A stretch of DNA of 64,000 nt, from the NCBI GenBank assembly GCA_038501785.1, contig JBAMJR010000013.1, forward strand, positions 858,501 to 922,500, in the 5' to 3' direction. Below, in pieces: positions 1-13,122 of this stretch; the first letter of the stretch is position 1, and each line of letters opens with the position of its first letter. A program made the position numbers and the translations under genes. The notes under the pieces were generated by a model, which saw only the letters and a list, made by a program, of their open reading frames with translations, was not told the origin of the DNA and did no database searches. The DNA is from Myoxocephalus aenaeus (taxonomy: Eukaryota; Chordata; Actinopteri; Perciformes; Cottidae).

Positions 1-621
1 ATCATGCATTCCCAGGCAGTTTTGGATCTGTCGCGCCCGCAGACTACTCACTGTTTACGGCGTGTCGGTAGCGCTGCTGGCCGCTGAGGAGGCTCTGTCC
101 ATTGAGCAGGAGTATTGAATCCAGGGCTGGGCTGTGGTTCGGCTCCCGGTACCACGGGGAGGAATCTGGACTCGGGGGGGGGGGGCGGAGGGCGAGAACC
201 GGACCGGAGATCCACGAGTCACTTTACTGGTGCCGGGACGAAATGGGCCGGGAGGGTGAAGTGGGGTGAAGGGACGGCGGCGCGCGGACGGAGCAGCGGA
301 GTGGAAGAGCCGCGCGGAGGAGATGCTCGTGTGCGGAGGGAAGAAAGGAGAGTCTGCCCTCGAGCGCGCGCGACACACTTGATATTTTACGATGCACTTT
401 TTTGTGTGTGTCTTCTTTCTCCTTCAGGCTTTTGTCAAACCGCGTCTCTTTGGCACAAGTCTGCGCTCCACCGGGCGCATGGCTTCATCCTCGGGAGGGA
501 AAAAAAAAAAAAAAAAACTTAAAATCGCAACAACAACAATAAAAAATAAAACAAAACCAACACAAAAACGTAGCTCGGGAAGGACACAACACGGAGCTGA
601 CCGGAAAGGAACCCCCCAAAA

Positions 622-653
<32 letters not shown>

Positions 654-900
654 GCGGCGTCTGACTTTACAGCAATAGCGGGGTTTATCGGCGCAGAAAG
701 GAGCGGGTTTCTAATCAGTGTGTCACTTTCAATCGTTCCTGTGCCAACGGGCGCACTGACTGATAGAGGGAGGAGAGAAGGGAGGAGAGACAAAGAGAGC
801 GAGGGAAGGGAAGGAGGGAGGGAGGGAGGGAGCGGAGGAGGCGTCAGGAGAAGAAGAAGAAGAAAAAAAAGAAAACTAATCTGACCCATGGAAGCATTTT
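1..900 (-). promoter_or_regulatory. CpG-rich promoter-like block, possible 5' UTR exon of a leftward gene
   Basis: The first 380 bases are rich in CpG and in GC, unlike the AT-rich DNA that follows, and 760-870 is a purine-rich GGGA/GAGA tract typical of TATA-less promoters. On the minus strand a strong donor (GTGAGT, complement of 46-51) would end an exon at position 52. No recognisable protein is encoded, so if it is an exon it is 5' UTR and the gene body lies left of the window. In human, ETV5 and DGKG lie near CRYGS/TBCCD1/DNAJB11, so one of these is a possible owner; this is inference only. Confidence 0.3.
624..653. repeat. (AC)n microsatellite
   Basis: Uninterrupted AC dinucleotides of about 30 bp inside the promoter-like block. 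Confidence 0.9.
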
Positions 901-1690
901 GTGGGCCGGATCTCGCTCATACGAGGACGCGTAATGAGATAAAGAAGTGTCCGTCAAAATGTATTTATTGTATTATTTATTTCATGTCTTTTAGAGGAGA
1001 GTCTGAACTAAATAATGTCTCTTTTGGCTCCACGATCTCTCCATTCAACAACCAGTTGCGTAATACTTTTCTAAATCCTATCTTGGCTGAGATCTTCTTC
1101 TCGGGGCCGCGCAGCGCGCCGCCGCCTATCAGAGACCTTGAAAGAGATAGAGAGCTCGTGTTGGTACCTTTTCTTTCAGGAGAAAAGACTATTTGTGCTT
1201 CAGGCAGCAGGAACTTATCAGCTCCTCTTAATACTTTCACACATTGCCTGAATCATCCCGCAGATAAAACCGCCCGAGGTGAAGTCCACGCGCTGATGCG
1301 TGTTAATAAGTAGCCTAATAATAAGTCCCTTCTCTCTGCATGCTGGTATTAAAAGTCCTCAATGCAACAGCAGTGTTCCTGTTAATGATAAACACGCACG
1401 AATATATGATATATGATAAACGCCCCGTTAAATATATGACAACAAGAGTTAAACCGACTCACACCGATGGTCAGTGAACGCCTCATGCTTTCTTGTCGTT
1501 CAGCAGCAGTGAGCGCATGCAACACGCACGCGAGCGCAAGCACAGCTGACCGGGGGTCATCGTCGTGTTGTTGCACAAAACGCACGCGCATTGTGCACTA
1601 TGCGTGCGTGCGTGTGTGTGTTTTATACTGAACATGATATAAATATACAGAGAAATACTTCGTGCTCATACAGGTGGTATACTTATATAT

Positions 1691-1738
<48 letters not shown>

Positions 1739-2095
1739 ACCTGTGACTTGGCAGACGTCACGCGGTGTCTAATACTTAAGGAAGTCGACGAGGGTCAAAC
1801 GATGTGGAGTGATTATTTGAAACTAATATTTATAATGGAACGGTTTCATTAATGAAAACATGTTTTTTTTAATTAATAAGTGCTGATTTGCTGCATCAAT
1901 ATATATATATATATTTATTTATTTATTTATTAAAGTGGAGGGGTCAGAAAAGTGAACCTATGTGAACAGAAACACGTCCACGAGAGTTTTGTATTGTTGT
2001 AACGCGGCAGCAAATATTTGACTTTTGATATTTGACTGTGATTTCGTCATCTAGTCTCCTAGGATTTGCATGCACCACTGTCTCTGCTGCGGCCT

Positions 2096-2096
2096 C

Positions 2097-2157
<61 letters not shown>

Positions 2158-2173
2158 CACACACACACACACA
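2096..2173. repeat. (CA)n microsatellite, interrupted once
   Basis: About 78 bp of CA dinucleotides broken once by a CG at about 2150. Confidence 0.95.
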
Positions 2174-2402
2174 GCGACAAGGGACTTCTTTCATGCGCGC
2201 AGAGCATGTCAACCGAATTGAGCTGCAGAACTGCAACCCTGTGGCTGTGCGTGCTGCAGATGTCACGGAGCTTTCAGTTGGTGTGAGAAGGGGGCGCGTG
2301 CGCGCGTCGCCAGTCGTGCGCGTGTACAGCTTTCCAGGAAATAGACTCGAGCGATTCAGAGGCCTCGTTTTTTTCTCAGTGTTATCCTCTTTGATCAATA
2401 GC

Positions 2403-2405
<3 letters not shown>

Positions 2406-2468
<63 letters not shown>
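2406..2468. repeat. (TA)n microsatellite
   Basis: About 63 bp of perfect TA dinucleotides, a length that tends to extrude cruciforms and to vary between alleles. Confidence 0.95.
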
Positions 2469-2470
<2 letters not shown>

Positions 2471-4982
2471 CATAATGATAATCAACAAAAGCATCACTGT
2501 AACCAAACCTGTATTACTCAACTCACCAGCTTATATAGACTTAAACCAGAAGCTGCTTCAGAGAGAACGACTCTGACTCTTCACCACTTTACATTTACAG
2601 TAAAATATTAATAAACTCTATTAAAACCCTCACCTGTGTGACGCCGCGCGGGGACCAGACACCTGGCGGCTCTGCTGCGGGATGCGACGCGAGGATCAAG
2701 TGGAAGCAGCCGGGCTGCGGGAGAGCCACAGTCCGCTGCTCGCTGCTCATTCGTCAATATTATTAAATATGATAATGACGGTGACGGGGGGGCGTTGAGG
2801 CGGTTAACGGCAGAGGAAGAGCGAATTAAACAACTTCTTAAAAAAAAAAAACACACACAAAAGCTCGTGATCTGAGCAGGTTGTCGCGAGGCAGCTCGGT
2901 GACGTTCACGAGGCTCGTGCAGTTATTTTTATTCCATCGTCAAGGGCTCATTAGAGGTGGAAAATACCCAATGTTAAAGCTTTTTATTTCTCACCACACA
3001 GGGCTGTTAAACCCAAAGTGTCAGCTTTTTTGGGGGGAATACGGGGACATTCAGCTCCAAGCTGCCACTTTGGACACATCACGTGACCTGCGGCCTCCGT
3101 AGTTTATTTAAGCAAGCGTCTTTAAATCAATTAGACGGTTGGAAACTTGAGGTGGATTCACATAAACGTTTCGTTTGGTTGTCGCTCCACGAGCTCCCTT
3201 TAACGTGCAGTTCGTTAATTCTTCATTAATTCCTGCGTATATCCAGTGAACTCAATGGAGAAAAAAAATGATTTTGCTTAAATATTTGATCACTTTAGAT
3301 TAGAAAACTTTATTAATCTCCAGTGAGGAAACTAATTTGTCATCAGATAAACGTTCAAAGTGCACAAGCAGACAAGAAAACACATTACGAAAAGGAACAA
3401 ACAACACCAGAAAGTGCCATATGAAACATGACCGACATCAGAACGATGCTAAATAAAAATATGTTCATTAAAAAAAAAGTAACTGCTGCAGGAACAAAAG
3501 ACCTTCTGAGTCGTTCAGTTTACGTGCACACGCACACGCACACGCACACACACACACACACACACATAAATATGGAAACCGTTTCTCTGAGATCAGGAGG
3601 GAAAAGTTTCCTCATTTTTATCAACTTCAATCCTTTGTCCTGCAGAGGAAGTGGACAATAACGCCAGAGCGTGTTGTGACGTCATCATGTTGCATTGCAC
3701 CGTGTTTTGCTGCAGCGGAGCCTGAATTATTGAATTATTGAAGCCCGGCAGGGAGCCGCTGCATCATATAAACACTCTTTATGTTCACGCCTTTGTGGGG
3801 ACAGTGGGTCTAACGCTCCACAATGACAAGAAGAACAATTAAATATTGATCCCTGAAATAGAAACAAAATTGCAGAGGACTGGTGTGAATAATTGATGTG
3901 GCTGTATTTGTATTTGTATTTATTTTAGTTATTGAGAACACGTTTGTCCCGCAGGTAGAGGTAAGTGTGTGTGTGCGTGCGTGCGTGCGTGCGTGAGACC
4001 GATCACCGCCCCCATCCTCTTAAGAAAGAAAAGAATAACACACTCGTATTTATTTCACATCCAGGGAGCAGACCCATTTATAAAGAAAAGTGACTCTTTT
4101 TGTGATTTGAAACAGAACTCCAGAACACAACTCATTTAAAAATGCAAGCAAGTCAGCGGAATAATTTAGAGAAGAATGCATCTGGGTTGGATCAAAAAGG
4201 AGAAGAAAAAAACTGAAACATTAATAATTGTTTTGTTTTTTTTAGCCTAAATGTACATCGTGGAAGTATAAAGAGAAAGAGATGATACACATTTACGTAT
4301 AATAACAAATGTTCTTCTTTTGGACTGTTTGTATTCAGCGTGCACGAGCTCATCTTTTCCCTCAGCTTCGGCAGTGTCACGTGACTGCAGCTGAAGCAGT
4401 GTGTTTGGTTCAGACCGTCTGTTGTTCACCTTGTGAGGCGTTTGGATGAGAAAAGCAGGCCGGCGTCATCTGTGCAAACAGCGCGGCTGTGTGGCGGAAA
4501 CAAGAGGAAAAGACAGAAAAAAAAAGGACAGGGAACCAAAAAAAAAACTAATTATAAAAGAAAGTGTCAGAATAAATGAGATTTTCTGCATCTTAGATTG
4601 CCTCTGAAAGTAGAGGAATAATTGCAGCTTCTCTGTCGGCGTTATATTTTTTCCTGAACAATGACTGGATGCAAATTATTTTTTGGTCAAATGTTTGTAA
4701 TTATGTATTTGGGACAGAAGGTCATCAGACAAATGAAGGTGCGCGTGAAGATGAGGGTTGGAGGTTGTGGCCTGGAAACCTGCTGGAAACCGTCTCGTTA
4801 CACATTGAAATAAAACTAAAAACCCAAATATTTCGATGACGTTGTTATTTGTGAAGCATTGGCAATTAACGAGCGTTTCTTAATCCGATCAATTAACGAA
4901 AAATCGATCCGCCTGATTCACAGATGCTTCATTTATTCATGACAATGCTGGTTGCGTTACGAGCTCTCTGTTGTACTGCTAG

Positions 4983-4983
4983 T

Positions 4984-5038
<55 letters not shown>

Positions 5039-5039
5039 G
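4983..5039. repeat. (ATG)n trinucleotide microsatellite
   Basis: About 18 perfect GAT/ATG units. On the minus strand it reads as a poly-isoleucine or poly-histidine frame, which is a repeat artefact and not a gene. Confidence 0.95.
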
Positions 5040-6008
5040 TGAGACAACGTATATAAAAAAAAAGAAGAGGCCTTTAAGGCCAAACATATGATGTAAAGTG
5101 TCATGGACAAAAATACTCCGAATCACAGAAAATGACCTGAGGACGGAAACTCAGGTGAAAATAAATAATTAACATAATACATAATGAATGAATGTTATAT
5201 TAATGTCATTATAATTTAACCGAATTAGATCTAGGTCTAAAATACCAATAATAGCAATAGCAATAATAATACGAAATTAAATAGTAAATTAACGAGATAT
5301 TTGCTTATTTTACCCACACAATACTACCACTACTACTTATACGAATATATATTATAATTATATAATAGTGAAAATAATAATACATTAAATAGTATATTAA
5401 CAATGGGATTTTGTATATTTTACCCACCAAATTATAGTAATAACAATAGATAATAGTAACATTAATAATTAAAACAATAACAATAAATATATAATAGCTT
5501 AGCATCCTGTTATGATTGAAGTTTTTCCTTTATTTTGTCATTTCTATGTTTCCCAGTGTTCCGCTAAATTACACGCTCGTGCTGGTTACAATCACCTGTA
5601 ATTGAAAACGAAAGTAATAACTCATAACGAACAACAGGCGCGTGACACAAAGCAGACTATTAAACAAAATCCTGAGCGAAAATAAATACTTTTTTTTTTC
5701 TTTCTTTTTGCAGAACACCAATTTTCATATTTCTGCTGGTTTCGCCTGATTGGAGCAAATCAAAGAGGTTAAGATGTAAAGTTGAGCTGATGGACTCACT
5801 TACTCCTGTGTTGTATTTGTACCGCTAATACACAGATGTGTGTACTTTCCTCCGCAGTAAGTGTGTGATATGGAGTATCCTTGAGCCTGAGAGCAGCTCT
5901 AATATCCCTCCGCTCCATTAAAGAGTGACCGATGGGCCAAAGCGTCCAAATGCTTGTTTTTAAAGGATGTATCTCGTTTCCGTGGAGGATTAATTTGTCT
6001 TTTACGGC

Positions 6009-6048
6009 TCTTTCAACTCTTTCAACTCTTTCAACTCTTTCAACTCTT
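6009..6048. repeat. Short tandem repeat with 9-bp unit
   Basis: Four copies of a nonamer CTTTCAACT in tandem, in otherwise unique sequence. Confidence 0.85.
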
Positions 6049-7529
6049 TCCCCAAATTGCTTCCATGCAGAGGTCACGACTCAGTCCATTATTGCTCCTG
6101 CAGTTCTCTCTCCGCGGGCGCCGAGAAGCTGCAGAGACTCAACACTTTGTATTTAAAGTTGTCCCACCCATTGCTTCAATAACAACACGCAAATTAAATC
6201 ATTATAAAAGTAATAATTATAATTATGCAAATTATTTTAGGGTAAAAGAATAGGTATTAATATAGCTTATGGTTTCATTATTTTTAATTTAGATAAGAAA
6301 GGAAATCAATATTATTCCTAACTTAAAGATGTTGATATTATTATTATATATTCAAGACTAAATAATCTATAAAGGCTTGTGTGTGCAAATGTTGACATTT
6401 TCAAATGATTACCAAATCTAAATTAAAAACAATTTGTAATGCTAAATTATTTACTTCAGATCAGCTACATGCCTTTCTAACAAATAAGAGAATATGAGAA
6501 TATCGACCCAAATCTATTAATTAACCATTTATTGATGGGTTATCAGCATGCACAATGGCATTTTTAACCACAGGAAAAATTATCTTTCCACACTCCATAT
6601 TTGTTCTTATTGGTGGCTTATTACTGATCTATAGATGATGTGTTAACCATTAAGGAAGCCACAATACAACGCAGACTATGTGTATTTAAAAAGTGCCGCA
6701 TTAGAAAGTACATTTATTAATTAAAAAAAGGCAGATTTGAGATTCTTCTCTTTTCCTGATGTCACTTAAAGACAGCAGCAGCAGGCTGACCTTCAGAGTC
6801 TAAAAGTTGTATTTTTTGTGCGTCCATCAGAGACAGAATGCTCTAAAGCTTCCCAATGTCTGCCCTGTGGAACTCCGACACACACACACACACACAGAGG
6901 ATTGTTTTCCTTTTCGGTAAATGCAGTGGCCCTCGCTTTTGGCCCCCTCCTCCTCCTCCTCCTCCTCCTCCTCTTCCTCTTCCTCCCTCTCCCAATAAGT
7001 TCTTACCTGAAATCAAATCCGTCTGCTTAACGAGGAGGGAGCCCTGCGTTTCAGAGAGAGGGAGGAAGGAAGGCGGTTGTGAGCGTCAGCACTCTGCACT
7101 ATGTCATCGGGCGCGAGTATTTGACAGTTGGAATTATCTGTAAATACTTCATTAAACATGCGTACATGAGTTCCCCCTCCGCGTGCCTCACGCGCCAACT
7201 TCTGGTATGAGATTTACAAATGATAACATAAACACGTTGAAAAAGAAATTCAATTCTCATTTGAAAAGAATTGCAGTGGGAGGGAGGAGGCGGAGGGTTC
7301 GATTGGGCCCCACAAGCAACACAACAGCGGAGGTCTCTGTAATGAGGTTTGGAAAGTGTGTTCAGTGTTTTGGGGTTTACTCGACCTGCCAGAGGGATCG
7401 TCTTCCTCGCGGACGCCAAGCGGAGAACCACGAGTTCCACAAAGGGCCTCGAACTGAACGGGTGTCATCGAAACAGGTGAGCCTGTGTTCACCCTGGGGC
7501 TCTTTAATATCCAGCCTCAATGAATCAAG

Positions 7530-7534
<5 letters not shown>

Positions 7535-7621
<87 letters not shown>

Positions 7622-7705
7622 GAACAGACAGGATAGCCTTCAGTAAAATAAAAATAAAAGGATCTCTGGCTCTAACATCATTTAAGGACACTCACACTAC
7701 ATCGA

Positions 7706-7793
<88 letters not shown>

Positions 7794-7864
7794 ATAGACT
7801 TCAGTAAATTAAAAATAAAAGGATCTCTGGCTCTAACATCATTTAAGGACACTCACACTACATC

Positions 7865-7919
<55 letters not shown>

Positions 7920-8035
7920 ACACTCACTCTCACACACACACACACATATTGCAGAACAGACAGGATAGACTTCAGTAAATTAAAAATAAAAGGATCTCTG
8001 GCTCTAACATCATTTAAGGACACTCACACTACATC

Positions 8036-8126
<91 letters not shown>

Positions 8127-8128
8127 GA

Positions 8129-8159
<31 letters not shown>

Positions 8160-8232
8160 GTAGACTTCAGTAAATTAAAAATAAAAGGATCTCTGGCTCT
8201 AACATCATTTAAGGACACTCACACTACATCGA

Positions 8233-8323
<91 letters not shown>

Positions 8324-8411
8324 TGCAGAACAGACAGGATAGACTTCAGTAAATTAAAAATAAAAGGATCTCTGGCTCTAACATCATTTAAGGACACTCA
8401 CACTGCATGGA

Positions 8412-8462
<51 letters not shown>
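7535..8462 (+). repeat. Composite satellite: five ~75-90 bp unique units alternating with long (CA)n tracts
   Basis: A non-repetitive segment containing GGATAGACTTCAGTAAATT and, further on, GGATCTCTGGCTCTAACATC and CATTTAAGGACACTCACACT appears five times in the same orientation at about 7618-7705, 7791-7866, 7950-8036, 8158-8235 and 8323-8411. Copies are separated by perfect or nearly perfect (CA)n tracts of about 50 to over 100 bp. Copies 1, 3 and 5 carry the TGCAGAACAGACAGG leader; copies 2 and 4 lack it. The copies are nearly identical to each other, which points to recent unequal exchange or slippage of a unit that includes its own microsatellite. Confidence 0.93.
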
Positions 8463-8466
<4 letters not shown>

Positions 8467-8823
8467 CAGCAGGAAGTCACTCTGAATTCCACTCCGTTCC
8501 ACTTCTCGTGGTCACAGTCACAGTCTCAGGCCAACACATGCGCTCACGTCGAGCCGTCTGTCCTAATAACGGCCTCCGCGTCTACCTGAGCGCCGCGTCA
8601 GGAGCAGGCCGATGCTCGGAGGAAACGGAAAAGTGATCCGGTTTTTTAAAAGTGTCGGCTCTGAGTCGAGGAGGGAGAAGAGGGGGGAGGAACCAAGGAA
8701 GGAGAGTTTGTTTTTGAGGACGGGAGGTCGCAGAGCCGCAGATGCTGAAGCCAATAACGACAGATTTTTCAACAGCTCACATACTCCACATGATTGAGGA
8801 CCAGGACGAGAAGAACGCCTACA

Positions 8824-8860
<37 letters not shown>

Positions 8861-9433
8861 GCACGCAGATCCTACCATGAAGCATTGTGGTCCCCAAAGC
8901 TTTCCCGTCGCCGGCGTCACAACTCTTCCCCAAAACAACCCCGTCTACGACCCGTCACCGCCGGGACACAGACAGTACAAACGGCCTTGTGGGTAAACTA
9001 GGGCGCGGGAGGGTGGATGGTTTTCACTTTGAACGCCCCACCACACCAGACCCCCCTAGGTGGGCGGGACCAATGCATTCAAAGTAAATGTCAATCATTT
9101 ACTGTCTGACACCAATGAGGAAGCTTTTGTCTCCCAAAGTAAATCCCTTTGATTTCTCTAAAGGGAGTCAATGATTGAAAACTTGCATTGAGGGGGGGGG
9201 GCATATTGGCCTGGGGAGTATTTAGTGCGTCTAAATGTGTGTGTGTGTGTGTGTGTTGGCTGGTTCCTGAGTGGCTGTCAGAGCGATACCGATCTGGCCG
9301 GCTGTGTGGAGGGCTGCAGGGGTCAGAGGTGAGCTCGCTGCTGTGATCGCGTGTTTGTTATTGCTATGCTGCCCTTGGACGGGTTAACATAGCACACACT
9401 GCATCAGCTGGCCCGTGCACTTCCTCTGACTCA

Positions 9434-9473
<40 letters not shown>

Positions 9474-10083
9474 GCTCAGTCAGCGGGCCTGTGAGAGGCG
9501 TCTGAGGGTCACTTCCACATGTGTTGATGGGCCCTGAGTGAACTAATCTAAACTGGTGAAACGTTATCCCGCTGCAGGGGAGGCAGGAGCCCGACTGGCC
9601 CCCCAAACCGCCGTCTTCATCCCCTAACGTTCAGACGAACGACCGAGACGTGCAGGTCGCTGACGGCTCGAGGCTTTGAAGGTCAAATTAATAATAAAAA
9701 GGACAACCTGATTGATGGGACACAGACTGGTCCCCCATTGCCGGTCAATTTTCCCTTAAGTGAGAACATTATTTTGAATATCTTTTTCTTGAATTGTGTG
9801 GTTTTACTTTCACGTTACTCCCTTGAAATGTTTGGCTTTTATTGATGAACCATTATACCAACTATAAAACATAAATAAAGAGGTAGTCTGTATCATTTTA
9901 TAGACAACACCCTGACATTCTAATATATTTACTTTTAATGTTGGTATCTTCACGAGTATTAAACTGCGAGGCGTTTGAATGCAGCAGGAATTTGTAACGA
10001 CGGAGCTGCAAGTGGAACTATCGGTGCATAAACACGCACAATACAACAACAAAAACATCACAAATATTCACAGTAAAGATGTT

Positions 10084-10755
10084 CAGTGGTGGAACTTTAC
10101 TCAGCACATTCACTCTCGCACTTTACCTACTTAAAAACTACATTTGGGGTACTTGCACTTTACATGAGTTCCTCCATGCTATGTACCGTTATACTTCTAA
10201 TCCACTACTTCTCATATGTAAATATTGTATGTTTACTGTACTTTTTCCATCACCTTCCTGTCCAGTGAAATCCACATATCTCTACTTCATTTTGAAAGTT
10301 TGAGATAAACTGAAGGACGAAGTGTTTTCTTCATGTGTTGAGAAAATCCTCGTAGTCATTAAGATACATAAACTTTCTTTAAAAGCCTCTTGGATCAGCT
10401 GGACAATGCATCGTCACAAAGCTGAAAAACAGGTTTTCTCTTTTTTAGAGATACGAGGTTCTCACAGGACAGAGAGCTACACATGTGATGATCTTATAGA
10501 ATATGATGCTCTGTTGTAATAAACAATATATTAAGTAAATATATAATGTATATATTAACATACACAATAATGCAGCAGTAATAATAATCCAGAAACTTTA
10601 TATACGATAGTAAAACACTGAAAGGGAAGATTGTACTGCACTATGAATACTTTCTCTTTAAAGTATATTTAGATTTTACTACAGGTAAAAGTACTGCAAT
10701 CAAAAACATACAGAAGTAAAGTGTGGTATTAGTACTTCCACTTAAGTCCAGTAAT
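10084..10755 (+). mobile_element. Non-autonomous interspersed element, copy 1 (CAGTGGTGGAA end)
   Basis: Begins with CAGTGGTGGAA and continues with phrases rich in ACTT/AAGTA such as TACTTCTAATCCACTACTTC, ending near AGTACTTCCACTTAAGT. The same order of phrases recurs at 14828-15530 and 34512-35051. It has no coding capacity. The right end is approximate. I recognise the sequence as a family widespread in percomorph fish but do not assign a superfamily. Confidence 0.7.
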
Positions 10756-11634
10756 GTGACCAAAACATTTAATAAAGCACATTAGGATTCGTCCGATGGA
10801 AAAACCCATCTTACGTGTTTTATAATTCACATTTTTAAAAGTCATGTGGCTTTCAGACATTTTGCACGTGAAACATGAAGGAACAAACCTATTTTTTGGA
10901 AGAGAAAAATGCGACAAAATGAAAAGAAACAAGTCAATAGACAGTACCAAACTGAAGCGGGACCAAGCGTATGCTTTAAATATTCCTCACAGCATTCAAT
11001 CCAGACTTTATTATTAACGACGTATCAACATATTGAGCGGAATCAGATTCTGTTGGCGATAAGAAAAGTCTTCGGTGTCGACGTCCTTAAAGCACACAGG
11101 ATCTCAGAGGATTTGATGCGTTTAAAAAAAAAAATCGACAGGCCTCTTGGCCTCCAGATACTTCTGTGGCGCAGCCGCCATGCAAACATAATAGCAGCCA
11201 CATAAGAGAGCTGCAGAGGCGGCTCCAGCCGTCTGTAGCCGAGCCAGCGGAGGTATGCTAATGGAGTCAGAGGATAGTTCTGTGTGCGTCACAGGGTCTC
11301 CTCGGAGTGCGGCGGTCGGATGCCCACCCACCTCCTTCATTTTCATACTTCAAAAAAAAAAAACACTCAACAAAGACCCACTAATACAGAACATGTTGAG
11401 GGACGGAGCGCTGGACGCAGAAAGACAGGCGGAGAGCGAGGGAGAGGATGAAGAAGAGAGCATCTATTAGTTATAGTCCGGTGAGGATTACAAATCTGCG
11501 TGTTCAGGAGTCGGTCGGGCCTTTTGGCTTTATGACTTTACAACGTTCACATAATCGCAACACAGATACTAAAAGATATGGACCTCCTCAATCGCCTTCA
11601 GATTCTTTTCAAAAATCTCGAAAAAGGTGTATGT

Positions 11635-11790
11635 GCGATCGTGGGCGGTTCGAACCCCGCTTGCTCCTGTCCTCATTTCCAAGTATGTCCTTGAGCAGGA
11701 AACTGTTACTCCGGACGGGCAACGCGTCCGGCACACTGCGAGGTGCTTTGTAGGTAGAAAGACGGTAAATAACTAAATAAATGTACAATT
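11635..11790 (+). mobile_element. Degenerate tRNA-derived SINE fragment
   Basis: A perfect pol III B-box core GGTTCGAACC lies at 11647-11656 and is followed about 30 bp later by TGTCCTTGAGCAGGAAACTG, a phrase typical of tRNA-derived fish SINEs (usually CCTTGAGCAAGGCAC). No intact A box or cloverleaf could be folded upstream, so this is a SINE remnant and not a tRNA gene. Confidence 0.6.
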
Positions 11791-12089
11791 CCCCGAATAA
11801 ATCCCAGCATCTATTCTAATCCCCTTTCTGAAGGACGTCTTCTTTGCCGCTTTTGCATTTGATAGAGTTTTCTACTCGAGGTGATGGTAGATGTGTGTGC
11901 GTAAATGTCTTCGTGCTCTCACATGCATATGCAGATACTTGTGTGTGTTTGTTTGTGTGTGTTTTTTTTTAATGCTGTGAAATGAAAACAAATGGGAATC
12001 CTAAACGGGGTGAACATGACGGATGGAGCTGCTCGGAAGGGAACAGAAGCATTAGTGTATATGGAGAGTGGTCTGGTTTGGCACATGGG

Positions 12090-12135
<46 letters not shown>

Positions 12136-12295
12136 AGGGGGGCGGGGGGGAATAGAGGAATGGGAATGACAACGCAGATGAGGGGAATGGAGTCAGTGAA
12201 GGTCTGACATTGCCAGAACCTGCCATGTGTCATTGATTAACCGGGTAGAGTTGCAATGATTTAGTTGACAAAGCATCACATTAGGGCAGGGGATC

Positions 12296-12298
<3 letters not shown>

Positions 12299-12378
<80 letters not shown>
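12299..12378. repeat. (GT)n microsatellite
   Basis: A perfect GT tract of about 80 bp, one of the longest uninterrupted ones in the window. Confidence 0.95.
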
Positions 12379-12381
<3 letters not shown>

Positions 12382-13090
12382 GTAATGATCCAGGGGTAAA
12401 CGCCAGATACTTGTTGACATAAACTGAGGTGAAGTGATATTATGACAGTTTTATTTCTCACGGTGCTATTTTTTCGTTTATTACTAAGAGATTATTGAGT
12501 GTGTGCAAAAATGATTCATGCAGCAACGGTAAATATTAAAAACAAGGGGTAAAAGCAAGAATTGTTATAGAAAGTGTTAATTGTAATATTAGTCAATTAC
12601 GATGTGCTACAAATGAAATGCAACGCCCACATTTTTGTTTCTGAAATGCAAACACAAAACGCCGTTTTGAAATCGCACAATCGGGGTTGGAACTGGTTTT
12701 CGTAGCGCTGAAGTTCACGGAGATTACTCAACTCGTGAATGAGCGTAAAACACTCAAGAAAAAAAAAAAGTAAAAAAGGTGAAAAGGACCAACAATGATG
12801 ATTTAAGTTGGCAGCAGAGACCACAATGTGTCTGGAAGCAAATGCCAGTTCAGCTAAAACTACTACTACTTACAATGTGTCTGCATATGGCTGTGCGCGT
12901 GTGTGTGCGTGTGCGTGTGTGTGTGTGTGTGTGAGAGGTGAAAGGGCCATGTAGACTAGACAAGAGTAGTGGGTAAGTGAGGGAGGGACAAAAGCAGCCG
13001 ACACTTTTCTCAAACTGAAGCTGGACCTGTTTTATCTCAGAGAGAGGAGAGACGGAGGTAGCGAGGTCTTTGCAGGGACAAGGCCAGGCT

Positions 13091-13122
13091 GGGGGTTTTG
13101 GGGGGTTTTGGGGGGGGGGGGG
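13091..13122 (+). repeat. G-rich tract, candidate G-quadruplex
   Basis: Two GGGGG+TTTT blocks followed by a run of more than ten G. Four or more G-runs of at least four are available with short TTTT loops, the arrangement that forms very stable quadruplexes. Confidence 0.7.

Larger units (their letters stand above)
901..7534. other. Non-coding interval, AT-rich with many simple repeats
   Basis: I find no exon with recognisable protein similarity and no RNA gene here. The interval holds (CA)n at 1692-1735, 2096-2173 and 3526-3566, (AT)n at 1901-1912 and 2406-2468, GTGC repeats at 3965-3996, an ATG trinucleotide tract at 4983-5039, a nonanucleotide repeat near 6009-6048 and a CTC tract near 6948-6985. 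The open frames seen here are short or are translated repeats. Confidence 0.7.

Noticed and set aside
1944..2576. Four overlapping frames of 84-168 codons around 2.1 kb
   Set aside because: All rest on the (CA)n and (TA)n tracts; no homology and no splice sites that make sense.
7183..7797. 204-codon frame rich in Thr-His repeats
   Set aside because: Nearly all of its length is translated CA repeat and the unique part matches no protein I know.
7535..8462. CRISPR-like alternation of repeat and spacer
   Set aside because: The unique segments are the repeated part and the separators are CA tracts of varying length. The surroundings are vertebrate DNA without cas genes.
11640..11790. Possible tRNA gene from the B-box GGTTCGAACC
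   Set aside because: No acceptor stem, anticodon arm or A box could be paired upstream; the downstream text is that of a fish SINE.
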